This document shows positions 1 through 11,988 of a stretch of DNA of 64,000 nt, in pieces. Position 1 is the first letter of the stretch, and the number at the start of each line of letters is the position of its first letter. The notes under the pieces were generated by a model. That model did no database searches. It saw nothing but the letters and a program-made list of their open reading frames with translations, and was not told the DNA's origin. The stretch is taken from contig NC_051069.1 of NCBI RefSeq assembly GCF_004664715.2, positions 70,020,647-70,084,646 of the forward strand. Reading direction: 5' to 3'. This DNA is from Peromyscus leucopus. Lineage: Eukaryota; Chordata; Mammalia; Rodentia; Cricetidae. The translations under genes were made by a program, and so were the position numbers.

Positions 1-1833
1 TTTAAATGGCTTTTAGATGAATTAATTTTGGGGTATTCATTAATGTCCCTGACACCCCAGTTGTTGGAATCATGTAAAAGATGAATACGAGTATGACACC
101 ATTTCTATTTTCCACAAACTTGGCTTCAGCACTGTGAGACTGAGTGACATGAAGCAGAAATCCTAAGTACCAAATAGGAAAATTCCAAACTATGTTAGGC
201 TAGAGAGTGGAGGCATGGTACAACTGTGTTTGGAAGAGGTTTTAGAATATAAAAATAATTGGAACAGGGAGAAATGATGAGAAATTTAATGTAGAACGAA
301 GGGACCCAATCTTTATTGTTTTTAAATTATGAATTTGGAAACAGAACAGGCAAAGCCTGAGAGGAGGAACACAAGGCTCACTTGGATTCCACCTTGCGGT
401 CTCTGGAAGGCATCTGAGGCATACACTGTTGACTTCCTAAACCACAACTATTTCTCTTCTCGTTTGAATCTGGATGTTGATAGTACTCATATCTGTCAAC
501 AAAGGGTTGACTACCTTTTAGTCCAGACCAGCTAAAGGATTCCTCTGTTTTTTGTAGTAACTGGTTTAGGAATAGATATTATATAAGACCCTGGTCAGTG
601 GATATAAAGAGATGTCCATGGAGACTTCTGGGAAAGGGAGCCAAGACAACAAGCTTGCCTTCTAGTCTGTTGTGTGGTGATTTCTTCCAAATTGAAGCAT
701 CCCTCCTCGAAGGAAGAGGGAGGACGAGAAGAGTTAGGAAATAAACAACCTTATGACTCCTGGAGAACTGAAACCTACTAGATCACATAGCCCTTGCCGC
801 AAGTCATAGACAAAGCAAACACTTATTGTTGAGCTACCTGCAGGGCATGGAGAGAGGTTACTAGGGTTGCAGCTTTCATGAGATGACACCTAAGCTTTGT
901 GGGCTTCTCTGTAATGTAGTTGTCTTTGAATCACTCATACTTGTCCACATAACTCAAACTCATTGGTTTCTAAGGTTAGAGTTTTATAGGATCATTACTT
1001 TGGTCTATTTTTGGTTATCTATTTGTAATGAATAGACGTTTGTGATATGTCTCCCCCAGAAATAGTGTCTCATACAGCATAGTGGATGGACATTATCCTA
1101 GAGAGGAGTTTCTTGGACAAATGGTCATTAATCTGCATCTGGGTTGGCAGAGAAATCAATGTGAACATTTCTCTGCCCTGAGATTCAGAGGTGGCAAGTT
1201 TGAAATCATTTACCTGGATACCTGTAAGGGGAGATGACATTTACGTGTCCCTTATGGCCCTTCTCTTGACATTCTGACTTGTGATAACATTGACTTGGAG
1301 TAAAAAACTGATCTCTTCTTCTCTGACCCAATACTGACTTATCCTTTAACACTCCCTAGGAAAGAAAATGCTTACACTTTTGTCTGATGCTCTGTACAGG
1401 AAGCCTTTCCTTATTAATCAGAATTACCTTTTTCATTAATATTTTTCTCCCTAGAAACAAGTTTGCTCTCTGAATTCTGTTAATATTTATCCAGTTAGTA
1501 TTTCCAGCAGCAGAGAAACAGATATGTGAGGCTGAAAGCTGCTCTTGAAAATTCACCCCTGAGGAAGACTTTCTCTGCATGCTGCATGCATGGTTTTTAT
1601 GACCTCCCTTATTCTGCTATCATTGATCTCTTGAGTTGGAATCTCCCATGGTCCATGGTGGTCTGAGAAGGTCAAAGCAGTCATGTGACTAAAATGATTG
1701 GTGGAGCACCAACTTAAGATGATGCTGATCAGTCTTTTCAGTGGATGGCAAGCTGTGTTGCTCTGCATTTAGTGTTTATTTTGACATAATGTTAAAATTT
1801 AATGTTGTCTATGTATGTTTTCAGGGCTGACTA
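1..1833. other. Low-copy AT-rich DNA, nothing recognised
   Basis: I see no repeat family, RNA gene or convincing coding region here. Short open frames exist on both strands but are under about 75 codons, have no family resemblance and lack splice or promoter context. One small oddity is a TGCATGCTGCATGCATGG run near 1576-1594, rich in overlapping GCATGC palindromes. Confidence 0.5.
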
Positions 1834-2119
1834 TTTGGTATTGTTGAAGCAAGTGTGTTACTATGAGGGCAGGATTTGAGGTCTCCTTTGCTTAAGCTTT
1901 ACTCAGTGTCACAGTCAACCTCCTGTTGCCTGCAAGATGTAGGACTCCCAGCTACTACTCCAGCACCACATCTACCTGCACACTGCCGTGGCCTCCACCA
2001 TAATAATAATGGAGTGAACTTCTGAACTGTAAGTGAACCACTTCAATTAAATGTTTTCCTTATAAGAGTTGCCATGGTCATGGTGTCTCTTCACAGTAAT
2101 GGAGACCCTGACTCAGACA
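1834..2119 (+). repeat. ORR1-like MaLR LTR, 5'-truncated
   Basis: The 3' two thirds of a rodent MaLR (ERVL-type) LTR. Diagnostic stretches are the GAGGTCTCC block, the 'CTCCAGCACCA' block, a run of ATAATAAT near 2000, the AATTAAATGTTTTCCTT polyadenylation-type region and a terminal 'GTGTCTCTTCACAG...AGACA'. It is the same family as the copies at 15204, 23698 and 34001. The missing 5' end and many substitutions show it is old. The family name is from memory. Confidence 0.7.
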
Positions 2120-2639
2120 TGGGCCAAATACCTTACCCACTGAGCCGTCTGCCCAGCTCTCTTCAATTTCTAACTATAATTTTCATCAACAATAAAACAA
2201 ATATGTGTAAAAACTCAACTAACAGGATTTATAATAGAAAAAGTTCCCCCCCAATATGTCCCTACATTTGTTCCAAGGCTCCTTTTCAAGAGGCAAGAAT
2301 TCTTTCCTCTTTTTACCTCATCTTAATGGCAGCATGTCTCTGCTACTGTTCCATAACTTTTTTACTTTTCAATGTTTTTCCACTACTTTTTATATCCTCT
2401 TTCTCCTAATTACCTATGTCCCTTGCACACTGTTGAGATTTATTTTTTCTAAATTCTTGGGTAAACATATGGTGTTTATGTTGTAATGCCTATATGAAAC
2501 TATTTAACTGGTTGTATAGGATATAAAAATATTTTTTCTTATCTGAATGTCTGATATGAAATTTTATATTGTTTTAAAATTCATTGATCTTAGTAAACTT
2601 GCTAGTAGTTCACATCAAAGATCTCCAACATGATTATAA
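2120..2639. other. Low-copy AT-rich DNA
   Basis: Pyrimidine-rich and AT-rich sequence without a recognised repeat. The 111-codon frame at 2074-2409 starts inside the upstream LTR and reads low-complexity pyrimidine tracts, so I do not treat it as a gene. Confidence 0.4.
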
Positions 2640-3050
2640 GTTGTCCAATACATTCAGATTCTCATATAACCATTTTATCTTTTTCCTCCTGGTGTTTCTA
2701 TTGTTTGAGTCCAGTGGGATCTAGGTCTCTTAGTATGTAACAGGGCTGCCATTCTAGATGTTTCCTCCCTGCCTCTCTTTTGCTACATATCTCATTTTCT
2801 TTGTTTTGCCTGCTCTCAGGTTCACCAAGACATATATTCTCAGGAGTTAATTGAAGCAGAATATAGTGGACTGAGATTTTGAGAGCTTGTATACCTGAAA
2901 ATGCCTTTGTCCTTCCTTCCACTCTAATTGATAATCTGGCTGAGTATACAATGCTGGAAATCATTTTACTTTAGAACCAGAAACTTTGTGCTACTCAGTT
3001 TCCCAAGTTGCTATGACCAAGTCTGACAAACCTTCGTGTCTCTGTCTCAG
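2640..3050 (-). mobile_element. Old LINE-1 ORF2 fragment, antisense
   Basis: The T-rich strand resembles the antisense of the 3' half of mammalian L1 ORF2, clearest around 2925-2975 (TGATAATCTGGCTGAGTATA followed by GGAAATCATTTTACTT). It is highly diverged and its frames are broken, so it is an ancient fragment. Both edges are approximate; related sequence may run on to about 3350. Confidence 0.45.
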
Positions 3051-4380
3051 TACTTTTGTGTTTCCTCATAACTTTGGTGTCTCTGTCTCAGTACTTATGT
3101 GTTTCTTCATTGCTTTTTAAAGCTTTCCCATCCCCCGGAATTCTCATCTTCTGATGATGTTCTATGGTAAAGTTTTGCTCGGCAGTTTCTTTCAAGCTAT
3201 ATATGTTCATATCCAGTCTTGAAAACCAGTTTGTGTGATTTATTTCAGAGTTTTTATCCTGACAATTCTCTTTTCTTAGGCTAGAATTCCTCTTCCTTGA
3301 AAGCTAAGCACCATTAACTGCCATCCATTTTCTTCTCTCTTTGATTTTATTTTTATCTGAATTAAAAAAACAGTTTGAGTCATCTTACAAACTTTTCAAA
3401 GTAGATTCTACAGTAATATTTTTAACACTGAACAATTCTGGTTTTCTGGATGCTTCTTTTAAAATAATATCCAATTGAAACTGATAAAACAGATATTAGT
3501 TATTGTGCTTTTACTATTACATTTATTATATAAAAGACATATATATAGTGATATATGTGCATGTGGAAAATATGTATATGTAAAATTTTATCTTTAGTAT
3601 AATTATATATTAAGTAAAATATACATGGTATAGTGAGCTCAAAGTTGCCTTTTGCTTCTAACATAGTCTCTGTTGACTCTGAGTAGCTTGCTTTAAAATC
3701 TAGATTTCATGTTACAGTCTTTTCTCAGTTGTTAGGTGATTCTTAGCTGTCATGTCATGTTGTAGAGTGAAACTCTAAATTCTGGCTGTGCACTGTCTGG
3801 CAAGAGCAAGGCTTGCTGCATCCAGCCTTCTCCTGATGAGTCAGGGCATAGCCGTCTCATTACAGTCTCCACAGTAGTCAACATCATCTGACCTTTTCTC
3901 ATAGTGTGCTGCTCCTAAGAGGATATCATTAATCTCACACCTAGAGATATAAACCAGATTTCCAGGAGCCCCAGGGGCTCTCCACTTTCATCTGTCATCC
4001 TTTCCTCAACCTCCCTGTTGCTAGCACTAGAACTTCTGTCTTAGCTCATGGCTCATATCCTCAGCCCAGAGACAGTTTAAGTTCACTTGAGAGTAACCGT
4101 CACCATCTCGGAGTGGAAAAGAATTACATGGGTATTACAAATGAGTCAAGAGTTTAACTGTACCTCAGAAATCTATGCAGACAACCCTTCTGCTTTGAAA
4201 TTACACAGTGTAATTTTCTGCTTTCTGGAGAACTCTAACACTTGTGCTTGATTCAGAAATGCATATTTCCTAATTCTTGGTTCCAAACACACTTTAGCCC
4301 TTATGTAATATCTATTCTGTTTTACACAGTCAGTTAGCAACATACTATAATCTCTCACCCTTCAGAACGGTTTTAGCCTG
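3051..4380. other. Low-copy DNA
   Basis: Mostly AT-rich. Near 3003-3110 a segment with 'GTGTCTCTGTCTCAGTACTT' occurs twice about 42 bases apart, a small tandem duplication. From about 3750 to 4130 base composition is more balanced, but I recognise no exon or repeat. Confidence 0.4.
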
Positions 4381-4497
<117 letters not shown>

Positions 4498-5579
4498 ATT
4501 TACTCTTATTCTCCTTGGCTTTACAAAGTGATGTCTCATTAATTCTCTCACTGTAACTGTAGCAGGATTTAAGGGAAGGTAAGTGGTAAATGTGTGTGTG
4601 TATCCAGACTATTGTTTCAACAGAAAAGCTTAGTCTCTGTCAGAATATTTATTAAAACTAGGTCTGCTTAGTTTTTCCAGGTCTACCATAAAATAGAGAG
4701 AAACATTCATGCACTTCTCTATATGAAGGTGTTTGCTATCTACCATCATGCTCAGAGCAATGTGCGTCTATGAAGTCTTAGAGTTTTGACAATAAATATT
4801 AAAAGCAGTCTTTCTTTAGTAACAGACAGCTGTATGTTACTGCGCACTAAACTACTATGGCTCTCACTGAATGCTCACCGACAAATTCCTTCAGTGTGTT
4901 TGGACTGGAATGTCGCAGGAGGGGAGAGGACACAGGCCGTACATAAGCTCAGGCACAGAGAGGGGAAAGCACCAGACTACACCTCAACGAAATGGTCTCA
5001 CATTTCTTACAACTTCTGATTTGTTTGTCCTTAAGATCACTCATAGACTACAACCTGTGAGGAAACTTTGCAGAACTTCATTACTATTCATTTTATAACT
5101 TCACAGGAAAGCTCAAATTTATTGACTTTCACTTCAGAGCTACCATTTTACATTGTAATTTTTTTCTTCATTTGATGGATATATACCTTAAGGATGAATT
5201 TAATGGTGAATTTTACTAGAAATTACCTATGTTATCTCTATTACAATCATTATTGAATAAAAAGAAAAAGAAATACTTCATAAATATTAATGTTAGTAAG
5301 GTCCTTGAACATTTCATAAATATTCAGATGTGAAGACAATCCCAGAGTCACTAAAATATGATAATTTATGCATATATTAACTACCCTATATGAATGATTA
5401 GTTCTGCCATCAAACAAGAGTGGCGTGTTATAATTTTATGCTTCCTACTAAGTAATGACAGTTTTGACTTTTATAAATTTGAAAACTAACTTTCAAATAA
5501 CAGGCTTTTCTATTACTATTCTATCTTTAAGCTCTAATTGCTATTCACTTGTATGTATATGTTTACACTGTTTGCGTTT
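4498..5579. other. Low-copy AT-rich DNA
   Basis: No recognisable repeat or gene. The overlapping 75-77 codon frames at 4786-5098 have no identifiable product. Confidence 0.4.
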
Positions 5580-5790
5580 GTGAGTTCACATTAGTGTAGG
5601 GGTGCACACAAGTGTTTGTACATGGAGAGGCAAGAGGTGGGTGAATTTGCCAGCTAGGCTGTGTCTGCCTCCCTAGCACTGGGGTCACGTGTTCACTTAC
5701 CACATCAAGCTTTTTTATGTGCCTTCTGGATTGAATTCAGGTTATCATACTTGCAAGGCAAGTATGGACTGAGCTATTCCCCTTGCCCCC
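5580..5790 (-). repeat. B3/B4-type SINE remnant
   Basis: On the minus strand the segment ends with degraded tRNA-derived B2/B3/B4 head features: 'ACTGAGCTATTCCCCTTGCCCC' corresponds to the usual antisense '...CTGAGCCATCTCCCCAGCCCC', preceded by 'TCAGGTTATCATACTTGCAAGGCAAG'. It is very diverged; the exact SINE class is uncertain. Confidence 0.45.
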
Positions 5791-7059
5791 ACCCTTTCAA
5801 AGTGTATCATTTATACATTTAAGTGCTGGTGGACATGTCAGAGGAGCAGCAGTTGGCAATTATAGTTTTGAGTTGTCAGCCCACCCAGAGGCAAATCCCT
5901 GATGGGTGAATCTCAGATAGGGAAGGCCCTGAAACCACAGACTCCAGAATGTCTTTTGCTTCTGCTGTGCCTGTACATGTTTGCTGCGGCGTCTTTCTCT
6001 GGTATCTGCCACGATGGTGTGAATGGGTATGGGGAGATTCCCACTGCTTGTAATGAAGTGTGTTTATCTCATGGAAACTTCCCATTCTTCTGGGCATTTT
6101 TACCTGTGGATTATTATGAAGATGACTTATTCTTAATATGTACTGTCTAATTAATAATAATAATGTTAGTTTAAATAGAGGTTTGATGATAAAAAATAAA
6201 TACAAGGAAGTGTCACACAGCTAGGACCTATGAGTTTCACCTAAGGAGCTGCATAGATCAGAGTTCAGGTTAATGATTAAGGAAAACAATTGAGTTCCCA
6301 GGAGCAAGGTTGACTAGAATTCTTTTAATCTTAGTGTTGGGAGATTTGTTCACAGGATTCAGAGTGTATCATAGCTGAAACAAAGCTTTGAAAATAACTT
6401 AAAGTTAGACTAAGATGCTTTTGTCAAATAGCTTTGAGGTGAAAAATCCAAAAAGACAATCTAAAGTTTTAGAAAGGTGCATAGCTGAGTGAGGAACTCT
6501 TTAAGGTCAGGGAACAAGAACAAAGCAGCCCAATTATCATCAGCTGGCATTTCTTTCTTACTAGGATTGGTTGATGACCAAAGGTGATGATTAATTCCTT
6601 ATATCCATTTCTGCCCTCAGTCTCCTGATATAAAATACTATTGATGAGTGGGTATGTACCCTAAAGATTGAAAGTAGAGCTGAATGATTGTTTTTCATGT
6701 ATAAAAGTTAAGGTTTATTATTCCTTTAAAATTTATTATAAGATTGCCTTTCAAGATAAATAATAAAATGGTTGGTCTTTCCTTTGTAATCTAAAATGTA
6801 ACCTTATCATAAGAGAATAATTCCTTGCTTGCTTACACTGTTAATCTATAAGAAGTTGCTTGGGTATGAATGTATGTGGGTTCTTGAGACAACTTGTTTT
6901 TCACCTGTAATATGTGAAATGTTTAATCATGTTAAGGGATATGGAAAACATGCTGTTTTTTTTACTTGTATTCATTGCTATCACTCACTTGAAAAATAGA
7001 ATGTAACCACATTATAATTTTTATATTACTTGAAAGATTTTGTTGGGGTATATAAGCTG
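5791..7059. other. Low-copy DNA
   Basis: No repeat family recognised. An 82-codon plus frame and a 109-codon minus frame overlap at 5876-6205; neither resembles a known protein, and because they overlap antiparallel at least one is a shadow. The stretch ATTAATAATAATAATG around 6150 is simple sequence. Confidence 0.4.
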
Positions 7060-7262
7060 TAAGGGAAGATTAAAGAGAGAGTTAGAAGGAAGGAGAAGGA
7101 AAATAACAAAAAGGAGAGAATTAGAAGGAAATCATCAAGAGAGTTAGAAGGAGTTAGAAGGACAATGTCAAGAATGAGAGAAGGAAATAACCAGGGAAAT
7201 AAAGAATAGAAAGAATGTGAAAGGAGAATAAAGAGAAAGTCTGAAGGAAACAATCAAGAGAG
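7060..7262 (+). repeat. Purine-rich degenerate tandem array
   Basis: About 200 bases that are almost all purine on the plus strand. They are built from imperfect copies of a roughly 22-28 bp unit with the core GAGAGTTAGAAGGA followed by AATAATCA-like spacers. Clear copies start near 7077, 7114, 7139 and 7150, with looser ones to 7255. It looks like a decayed minisatellite, not a microsatellite. Confidence 0.7.
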
Positions 7263-7420
7263 TGTGTGGGTATCTTTTTCCCTTAACCCCCTCAGATAAA
7301 AAAGTAATAGTACCCAGACTTGGATGCTCCTTGAGCCCTGCACTGCTGGGTGCTAGCCCCTCAGGCAGCGAAATTCAAGTACTTTACATTTTGAGTCTTG
7401 TCTTGCCTTCCCTTTCCCTT
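7263..7420. other. Short segment of unknown origin
   Basis: This lies between the purine array and the CCTT tract. It has a more balanced composition (TGCTCCTTGAGCCCTGCACTG...) than its surroundings and could be part of an old LTR, but I cannot identify it. Confidence 0.3.
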
Positions 7421-7494
7421 CTCTCCTTCCTTCCTTCCTTCCTTCCTTCCTTCCTTCCTTCCTTCCTTCCTTCCTTCCTTCCTTCCTTCCTTCT
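7421..7494. repeat. (CCTT)n microsatellite
   Basis: Roughly 17 near-perfect CCTT units. It directly abuts the 3' end of the minus-strand B1 remnant that follows, so it probably grew from that element's A-rich tail ((AAGG)n on the element's own strand). Confidence 0.95.
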
Positions 7495-7628
7495 TTTGTT
7501 TTGAGGCAGCTCCTCACTCCTGATAGCCTGACTTCTTGAACACACTTTATAGTCAAGCTGGTCTTGAACTTGCAGGTGTCCTCCTGCCTCAGCCTTCTTA
7601 GTATGGGGATTAGAGGTGTGCATCTCAA
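7495..7628 (-). repeat. Old B1 SINE, antisense
   Basis: Diverged B1 in reverse: TTGAGGCAG, AGCTGGTCTTGAACTTGCAG, CTCCTGCCTCAGCCTTC and GGGGATTAGAGGTGTGCATC match the antisense B1 blocks in order. Its 3' tail is the (CCTT)n tract to the left. The level of decay suggests an early B1. Confidence 0.75.
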
Positions 7629-8839
7629 TACCTTGCTTTTCTTGAGCAATTCTCATAGGAACAGACAAACCTCCCCACAGGGCTGCAGCTCTTTCTTGTG
7701 GTGTAACTCGGGAATCAGTAAGTCTTTAGCCCTTCAAGGGCAATATCTTTATAAAGTCAGATGTCTTTATGGTACTAAAATGAATGCTTTGGAAGCATCT
7801 GGAAGGTAATTAGAGTTCACAATCCTTTTAGAATTTTGAGGATTTCCCATAATATTCATGTGTTTCTTCTGTATCTAATTTCATGACATTTCTATTTTAA
7901 TAACTTATCTTTATTAACTTCTCCAAAAAATTCAATTTAGTTTTCATAGGAACAGCTATATTTAGCACTTGTTTTTATTAAAGTCATGTTCTAATTAGAA
8001 TAATGTGTGTTGATGGCATAAGCTTGTTTGGGTGAAAACATAACCGATTTCAAGACTGGTGAAACAGAACAGCCCCAATAGAAAGTGGATGAGCTTTGAG
8101 TAAGCAGTCTGACACTGTGATCATCTGCTGCATTTAGTGGGAACATGGGGAACTTTGCCTGGACTGATGAGTCCAGTGTACAGAGGTCTTCAAGAACTGC
8201 CGCTGTGCCAGGACTCTGAGCATCTTTTAAGAGTGATAAAAAGCTGGCAGAAGTAGAACTCTGATGTGATTTTTGCAGAACCAAGGGTACTTTCTTTCAT
8301 TCATATGCAAATCTTACATAAATTTAAGTTTATGCGTAATTTAAAATTTCCAACTAAAACGAGTTAGAGAAAATAATTTTATTTAAATTATGTCATATGC
8401 TACTACTATTTATAAAGTATGTGTCATAAAGTCTAAGGATTTGAAAACAAAGAGTCCCATGTGCTCTCATGTAGTGTGTGATGGCTTGTGTGCGCCTCTG
8501 TGTCTGTTTAACTGCTGTATGGAAATTTACTTTCTGTACATTCAAGTTGTGCTTATGTCACAAATATAGTGCTTGCAAGATGCTTTGGGAAAGGGAATAT
8601 GAAAAAGGGACACTTTGTTCCTGGAGATTTACCATTCCTTTTGAAATGTGTCTTTATTTCCTCCCTAGTCTGGTCTTTACTGACATGTAGAATCTCTTCA
8701 GTGTTCTTAAACCATTCAGTTCAGACTATTCATGGAAACAATGGAAAGGAAACCCAGTGGATAGAAACCCATGCTGCCAATGTTCTCCTTAGCACATTGG
8801 CATTAGTAGCATTTTAATACATATTTGTTAGAATGATTA
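7629..8839. other. Low-copy DNA
   Basis: No repeat recognised. The longest frame is 97 codons on the minus strand (7991-8284). It is serine-rich with no identifiable domain, and I could not confirm splice sites around it, so I do not call it a gene. Confidence 0.4.
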
Positions 8840-8940
8840 ACTGAAGTAATGTACATGTAAGTACTTAGAGTCGTGTCTTGCACATGGTAAACACAATGTC
8901 TGCTTCCTTGTTAGCAGTATTGTTGTATTATTATTGCTAC
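8840..8940 (+). repeat. MIR-like 3' end fragment
   Basis: CTTAGAGTCGTGTCTTGCACATGG followed by AAACACAATGTC and a TTGTTGTATTATTATT tail resembles the MIR core-to-tail sequence (AGCACAGTGCCTGGCACATAGTA...TTATTATTATT). Short and diverged. Confidence 0.4.
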
Positions 8941-9002
8941 AGAAGGTACCAACCCTATACTCACTGAGGTCTGTTCTTGACAGACCCAGGCCTGGAGAAT
9001 GG

Positions 9003-9215
9003 ACAGAGCACAAACTTTTGGAGTCAGACAGAGCAGACTGCGAATCTGGGCTTTAGCTCTTGCGGATATGTGCTCTTTGTAGAGCTACTGTAATTCTCTG
9101 TAAAGGTCTTATTCTGTAAAAATAGTTACTGTGGGAAGTACCAACTGAGTTTTATGAAGATTGTATGTGGTGGTGAGCAGTACACAGGTACTCAGCAGTG
9201 CTTGCTTGTCTCCCT
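9003..9215 (+). repeat. MIR SINE
   Basis: An ancient mammalian tRNA-derived SINE. GAGCACAAACTTTTGGAGTCAGACAGA...GCGAATCTGGGCTTTAGCTCTTGC tracks the MIR head and core (GAGCACGGACTCTGGAGCCAGACTG...GAATCCCGGCTCTGCC). It is followed by the TTCTCTGTAAAGG...TTCTGTAAAAATAG region and a decayed end. No signs of function beyond the repeat. Confidence 0.6.
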
Positions 9216-10395
9216 TACTTTCTCACACCTATAGACTCAGCATGACTGATTAACCCAATTCTCTCTCTCTTTCTTGCTTTCCTCCTTTCTCTTTTTTAGT
9301 TTGAGTCTAGATGTCACTCCTCAGCATTTTATTTGCACGACTCATCCTCAAACACGTAGCAAACACTTTATAACACACAGTTGTGATGAAATCTTCCCAT
9401 TGTGATCATTATAAAATCTGAGCTCCTATCTATAGAGAATAAACATCCAGAGCTATTTCTTTTTGTTCTTGCCTGATCTTCATAGATGTGCAAAATTAGA
9501 GCACAACTTTAATTATTCATTTCTGCTTTGATGGTTCCATTCATTTTTTATGATTCTGGGGAATCATTTAGGAGAGCTAATTCAGTTGTACCCAAATGAG
9601 ATTTCTGTTGCTGTTATACCACTAACAACCTTCAAATGAGTGACATGTCTTAGCATATGCTTTTGCTTGTGAAAGTGCCTGGAATTCTTCAGAACATCTA
9701 AATGATTTTTTGGGCTTATCACTAAGTAATATAAAAGATAACCTGGAAAAGTTAGGAAGTTAGGGAATATTGGTACAATTAATAGAATTTTTTTTATATA
9801 AGTTTCAACTATCAGCATGCTTACCCCAGATATGTCTACATCTTTTATTCCATGGAAACAGTCTTTTTGATGTATGTGTCATGTGAATCTAACAATGTCA
9901 TGGTTAGAGATATCCCCAGCTTTTCATATTTTGGCCTCAAATGTTGTGTTATGTCACATGTGGGAGGAAAGTCCATCTTTGCCTCGTCTTCAGAACATTT
10001 ACCTGGTGAAGGTCCTCTTAATACAAGAACATTTTAAATTCAAAATAAAAATAGATGCAAATCTAAATTTATGTAGACCAAAAAAAAATAAAACTTTAAA
10101 GTTAAGTGACTTTCATATTATGAAAATATTTTAAAAGCCCAGAAAAACAATTTGCTACATTAAATAATTGACTCAACAAATTTCTGCAAAATTCTCCCAT
10201 GCAGTTTAATGACCTCAGTATAAGACAAATTGTTCTCTTGTAATCTCTATACAGATCACAGAGAGGCAATCCAGCTTTTCTCTAGTATGATAATTGAAAC
10301 TTGTTTGTTAGTAGCTGGAGTGTGTTCATGTGAAGTTTTACTATAAGATATATTTATAGTACTGCTTTGGTTTTATGTATGTGCCAAATAGTTTT
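9216..10395. other. Low-copy AT-rich DNA
   Basis: Contains a pyrimidine-rich run at 9261-9299 and otherwise AT-rich sequence. No repeat family or coding region is supported. Confidence 0.4.
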
Positions 10396-11012
10396 ATGTC
10401 AATTGAACTAAAGTCATCTGAGATGAGGGAACCTCAATTAAGAAAATGCCTCCCAGGGTGCTGGAGATAGCTCAGCAGTGAAGAGCAGACTGCTCTTCCA
10501 AAGGCCCTGAGTTCAATTTCCAGCACCCAAATGGCAGCTCACAACTCTCTATAACTGTCTGTAGTATCATGGGATATGACTTGCTCTTTTGGTGTGCAGA
10601 TTTACATGCAGACAAAACACCCATATACATAAAACACACAAATAAATAAATATTTGAAAAATAAAAGAAAATACCTGCATAATATCAGGCTGTAGGAAAA
10701 CCTGTAGGATCCTTTCTTAATTAGTGACTGATGTTAAGAGGGCCCAGCCATTTGTAGTTGATGCTATGCATGGACTGGTGGTTGTGAGTTCTATAAGAAA
10801 ACAAGCTGGCCAAGCCAGTGTAGAAAGCCAGTAACCCCTCCATGGCCACTGCATCAACTCTTGCCTCCAGATTCCTGTCCTGTTTGAATTTCTGTCCAGA
10901 CTTCTTCCAGTGATAGGCTACAGATATGGGAGCCTAAGCCAGCTGAACCCTTTCTTCCCCAATTAGTTTTGGTTGTGGTATTTTATCATAGCAATAAGTC
11001 CTAAATAGGATA
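10396..11012 (+). mobile_element. MaLR-type LTR split by a B2 SINE
   Basis: The left part (10396-10451) matches the start of a rodent LTR-type repeat (GTCAATTG...CCTCAATTAAGAAAATGCC). The right part resumes at about 10675 and continues through 'GGGCCCAGCC', 'CCATGGCC', 'AGCCAGCTGAACCCTTTC' and a TTTTATCATAGCAAT end. Other copies lie at 14738, 33645 and (minus) 45940. The B2 at 10456-10664 interrupts it. Class assignment (ERVL-MaLR) is from memory. Confidence 0.6.
10456..10664 (+). repeat. B2 SINE inserted in a MaLR-type LTR
   Basis: A tRNA-derived rodent SINE: GGTGCTGGAGATAGCTCAGC (A-box region), GAGTTCAATTTCCAGCACCC (B-box region), a GCAGACAAAACACCCATA body and an AATAAATAAATA tail. It is flanked by a target-site duplication, AAGAAAATGCCT at 10440-10451 and AAGAAAATACCT at 10665-10676 (11 of 12 identical), and the interrupted LTR continues on the other side. 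Confidence 0.85.
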
Positions 11013-11159
11013 GTGTACAAATATAGGAATTCTAATAAATTCTACTTTGAGAGATTCTTATAAACTACTAGGTTGTGATGATAATCGTATGTATAGACTT
11101 ACTAAAAATATTCCTGAGAGATAGAACTTGCATTTTCAAAAATACTTATTTGTGTTATT

Positions 11160-11345
11160 TTTGGTTATGTGTATGTATAAATGTGCACATCAGTGCATGT
11201 ACTGTGGAGGCTATTGCCAACTGATCCCACCAGAGCTGGAGATACAGGCTATTGTGAACCACACACTATAGGAACTGAATGTTTGAAGGAACAGTCAGTA
11301 CTCTGTTGAGCATCTCCAACCTGCATTGTAATTGTCAGTAGTGAG
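11160..11345 (-). repeat. B2/B3-type SINE, antisense
   Basis: Reverse-complement SINE order: TTATGTGTATGTATAAATGTGC (tail side), GAGCTGGAGATACAGGCTATTGTGAACC (body) and GAGCATCTCCAACC (head). The body matches the antisense of 'GGCTCACAACCATCTGTAACTCCAG'. Diverged. Confidence 0.6.
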
Positions 11346-11914
11346 AACAGAACCCTCATCCTATCATTTTACATGTGTGATACCTAGCAGATGTCTCCAT
11401 TGATCAGTTTCTCATTTCATACATTTCAATTCTTATTGCTACTCTGTTACCTATGTGTCCTCTATATTAGTAATGGTAAGGTTTGTACATCTTCTTATTC
11501 ATATCAGTGATGACAATTTAATAGATGTAAAAGATGAATCATAAATTTATTATACCCAAGGAAATACATCCCCAAATAGCATTTCTTTAACCTGATTCTG
11601 AAATGTCTATGGACATTTCATTGCTTCCTGACTCCAGATGATTTGAGATCAGGAGGAAGTCAGAAAGGGAAGAAGCAGTAGCTTGTCTACTTAATTAACA
11701 ACAATATACATTGTTTCTAAAAATGTAGAAAAAATGTGATTACAGGAATACTCTGCAAGAGGAGGACTAGAATACTACAGGGCTCTAAGTAAGCACCCAA
11801 GAGGCAAGTTTCTAGCCTATAACCTATTTATTTCCCATTGACAACAGGAACTTTTGAGGGTCAGCTTTCCCTAGTTTTCTCCAAACTTAGAGTCCACAGT
11901 TGACTGTGTGCATG
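11346..11914. other. Low-copy AT-rich DNA
   Basis: No recognisable repeat, exon or RNA gene. Confidence 0.4.
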
Positions 11915-11988
11915 TGTACATGTGCATGTACACACATGCATGCATATGTGTATGTGTGAGTATGTGTGTGTGTGTGTGTGTGTGTGTG
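11915..11988. repeat. (TG)n / TGCATG microsatellite
   Basis: An irregular part of TGTACATGTGCATGTACACACATGCATGCA, which is rich in self-complementary ATGCAT and GTACATGTAC steps, runs into a clean (TG) tract of about 14 units. Confidence 0.9.

Noticed and set aside
7262..7668. Overlapping frames with SFLP and KEGR repeats on both strands
   Set aside because: Generated by the (CCTT)n tract and the neighbouring B1 remnant.
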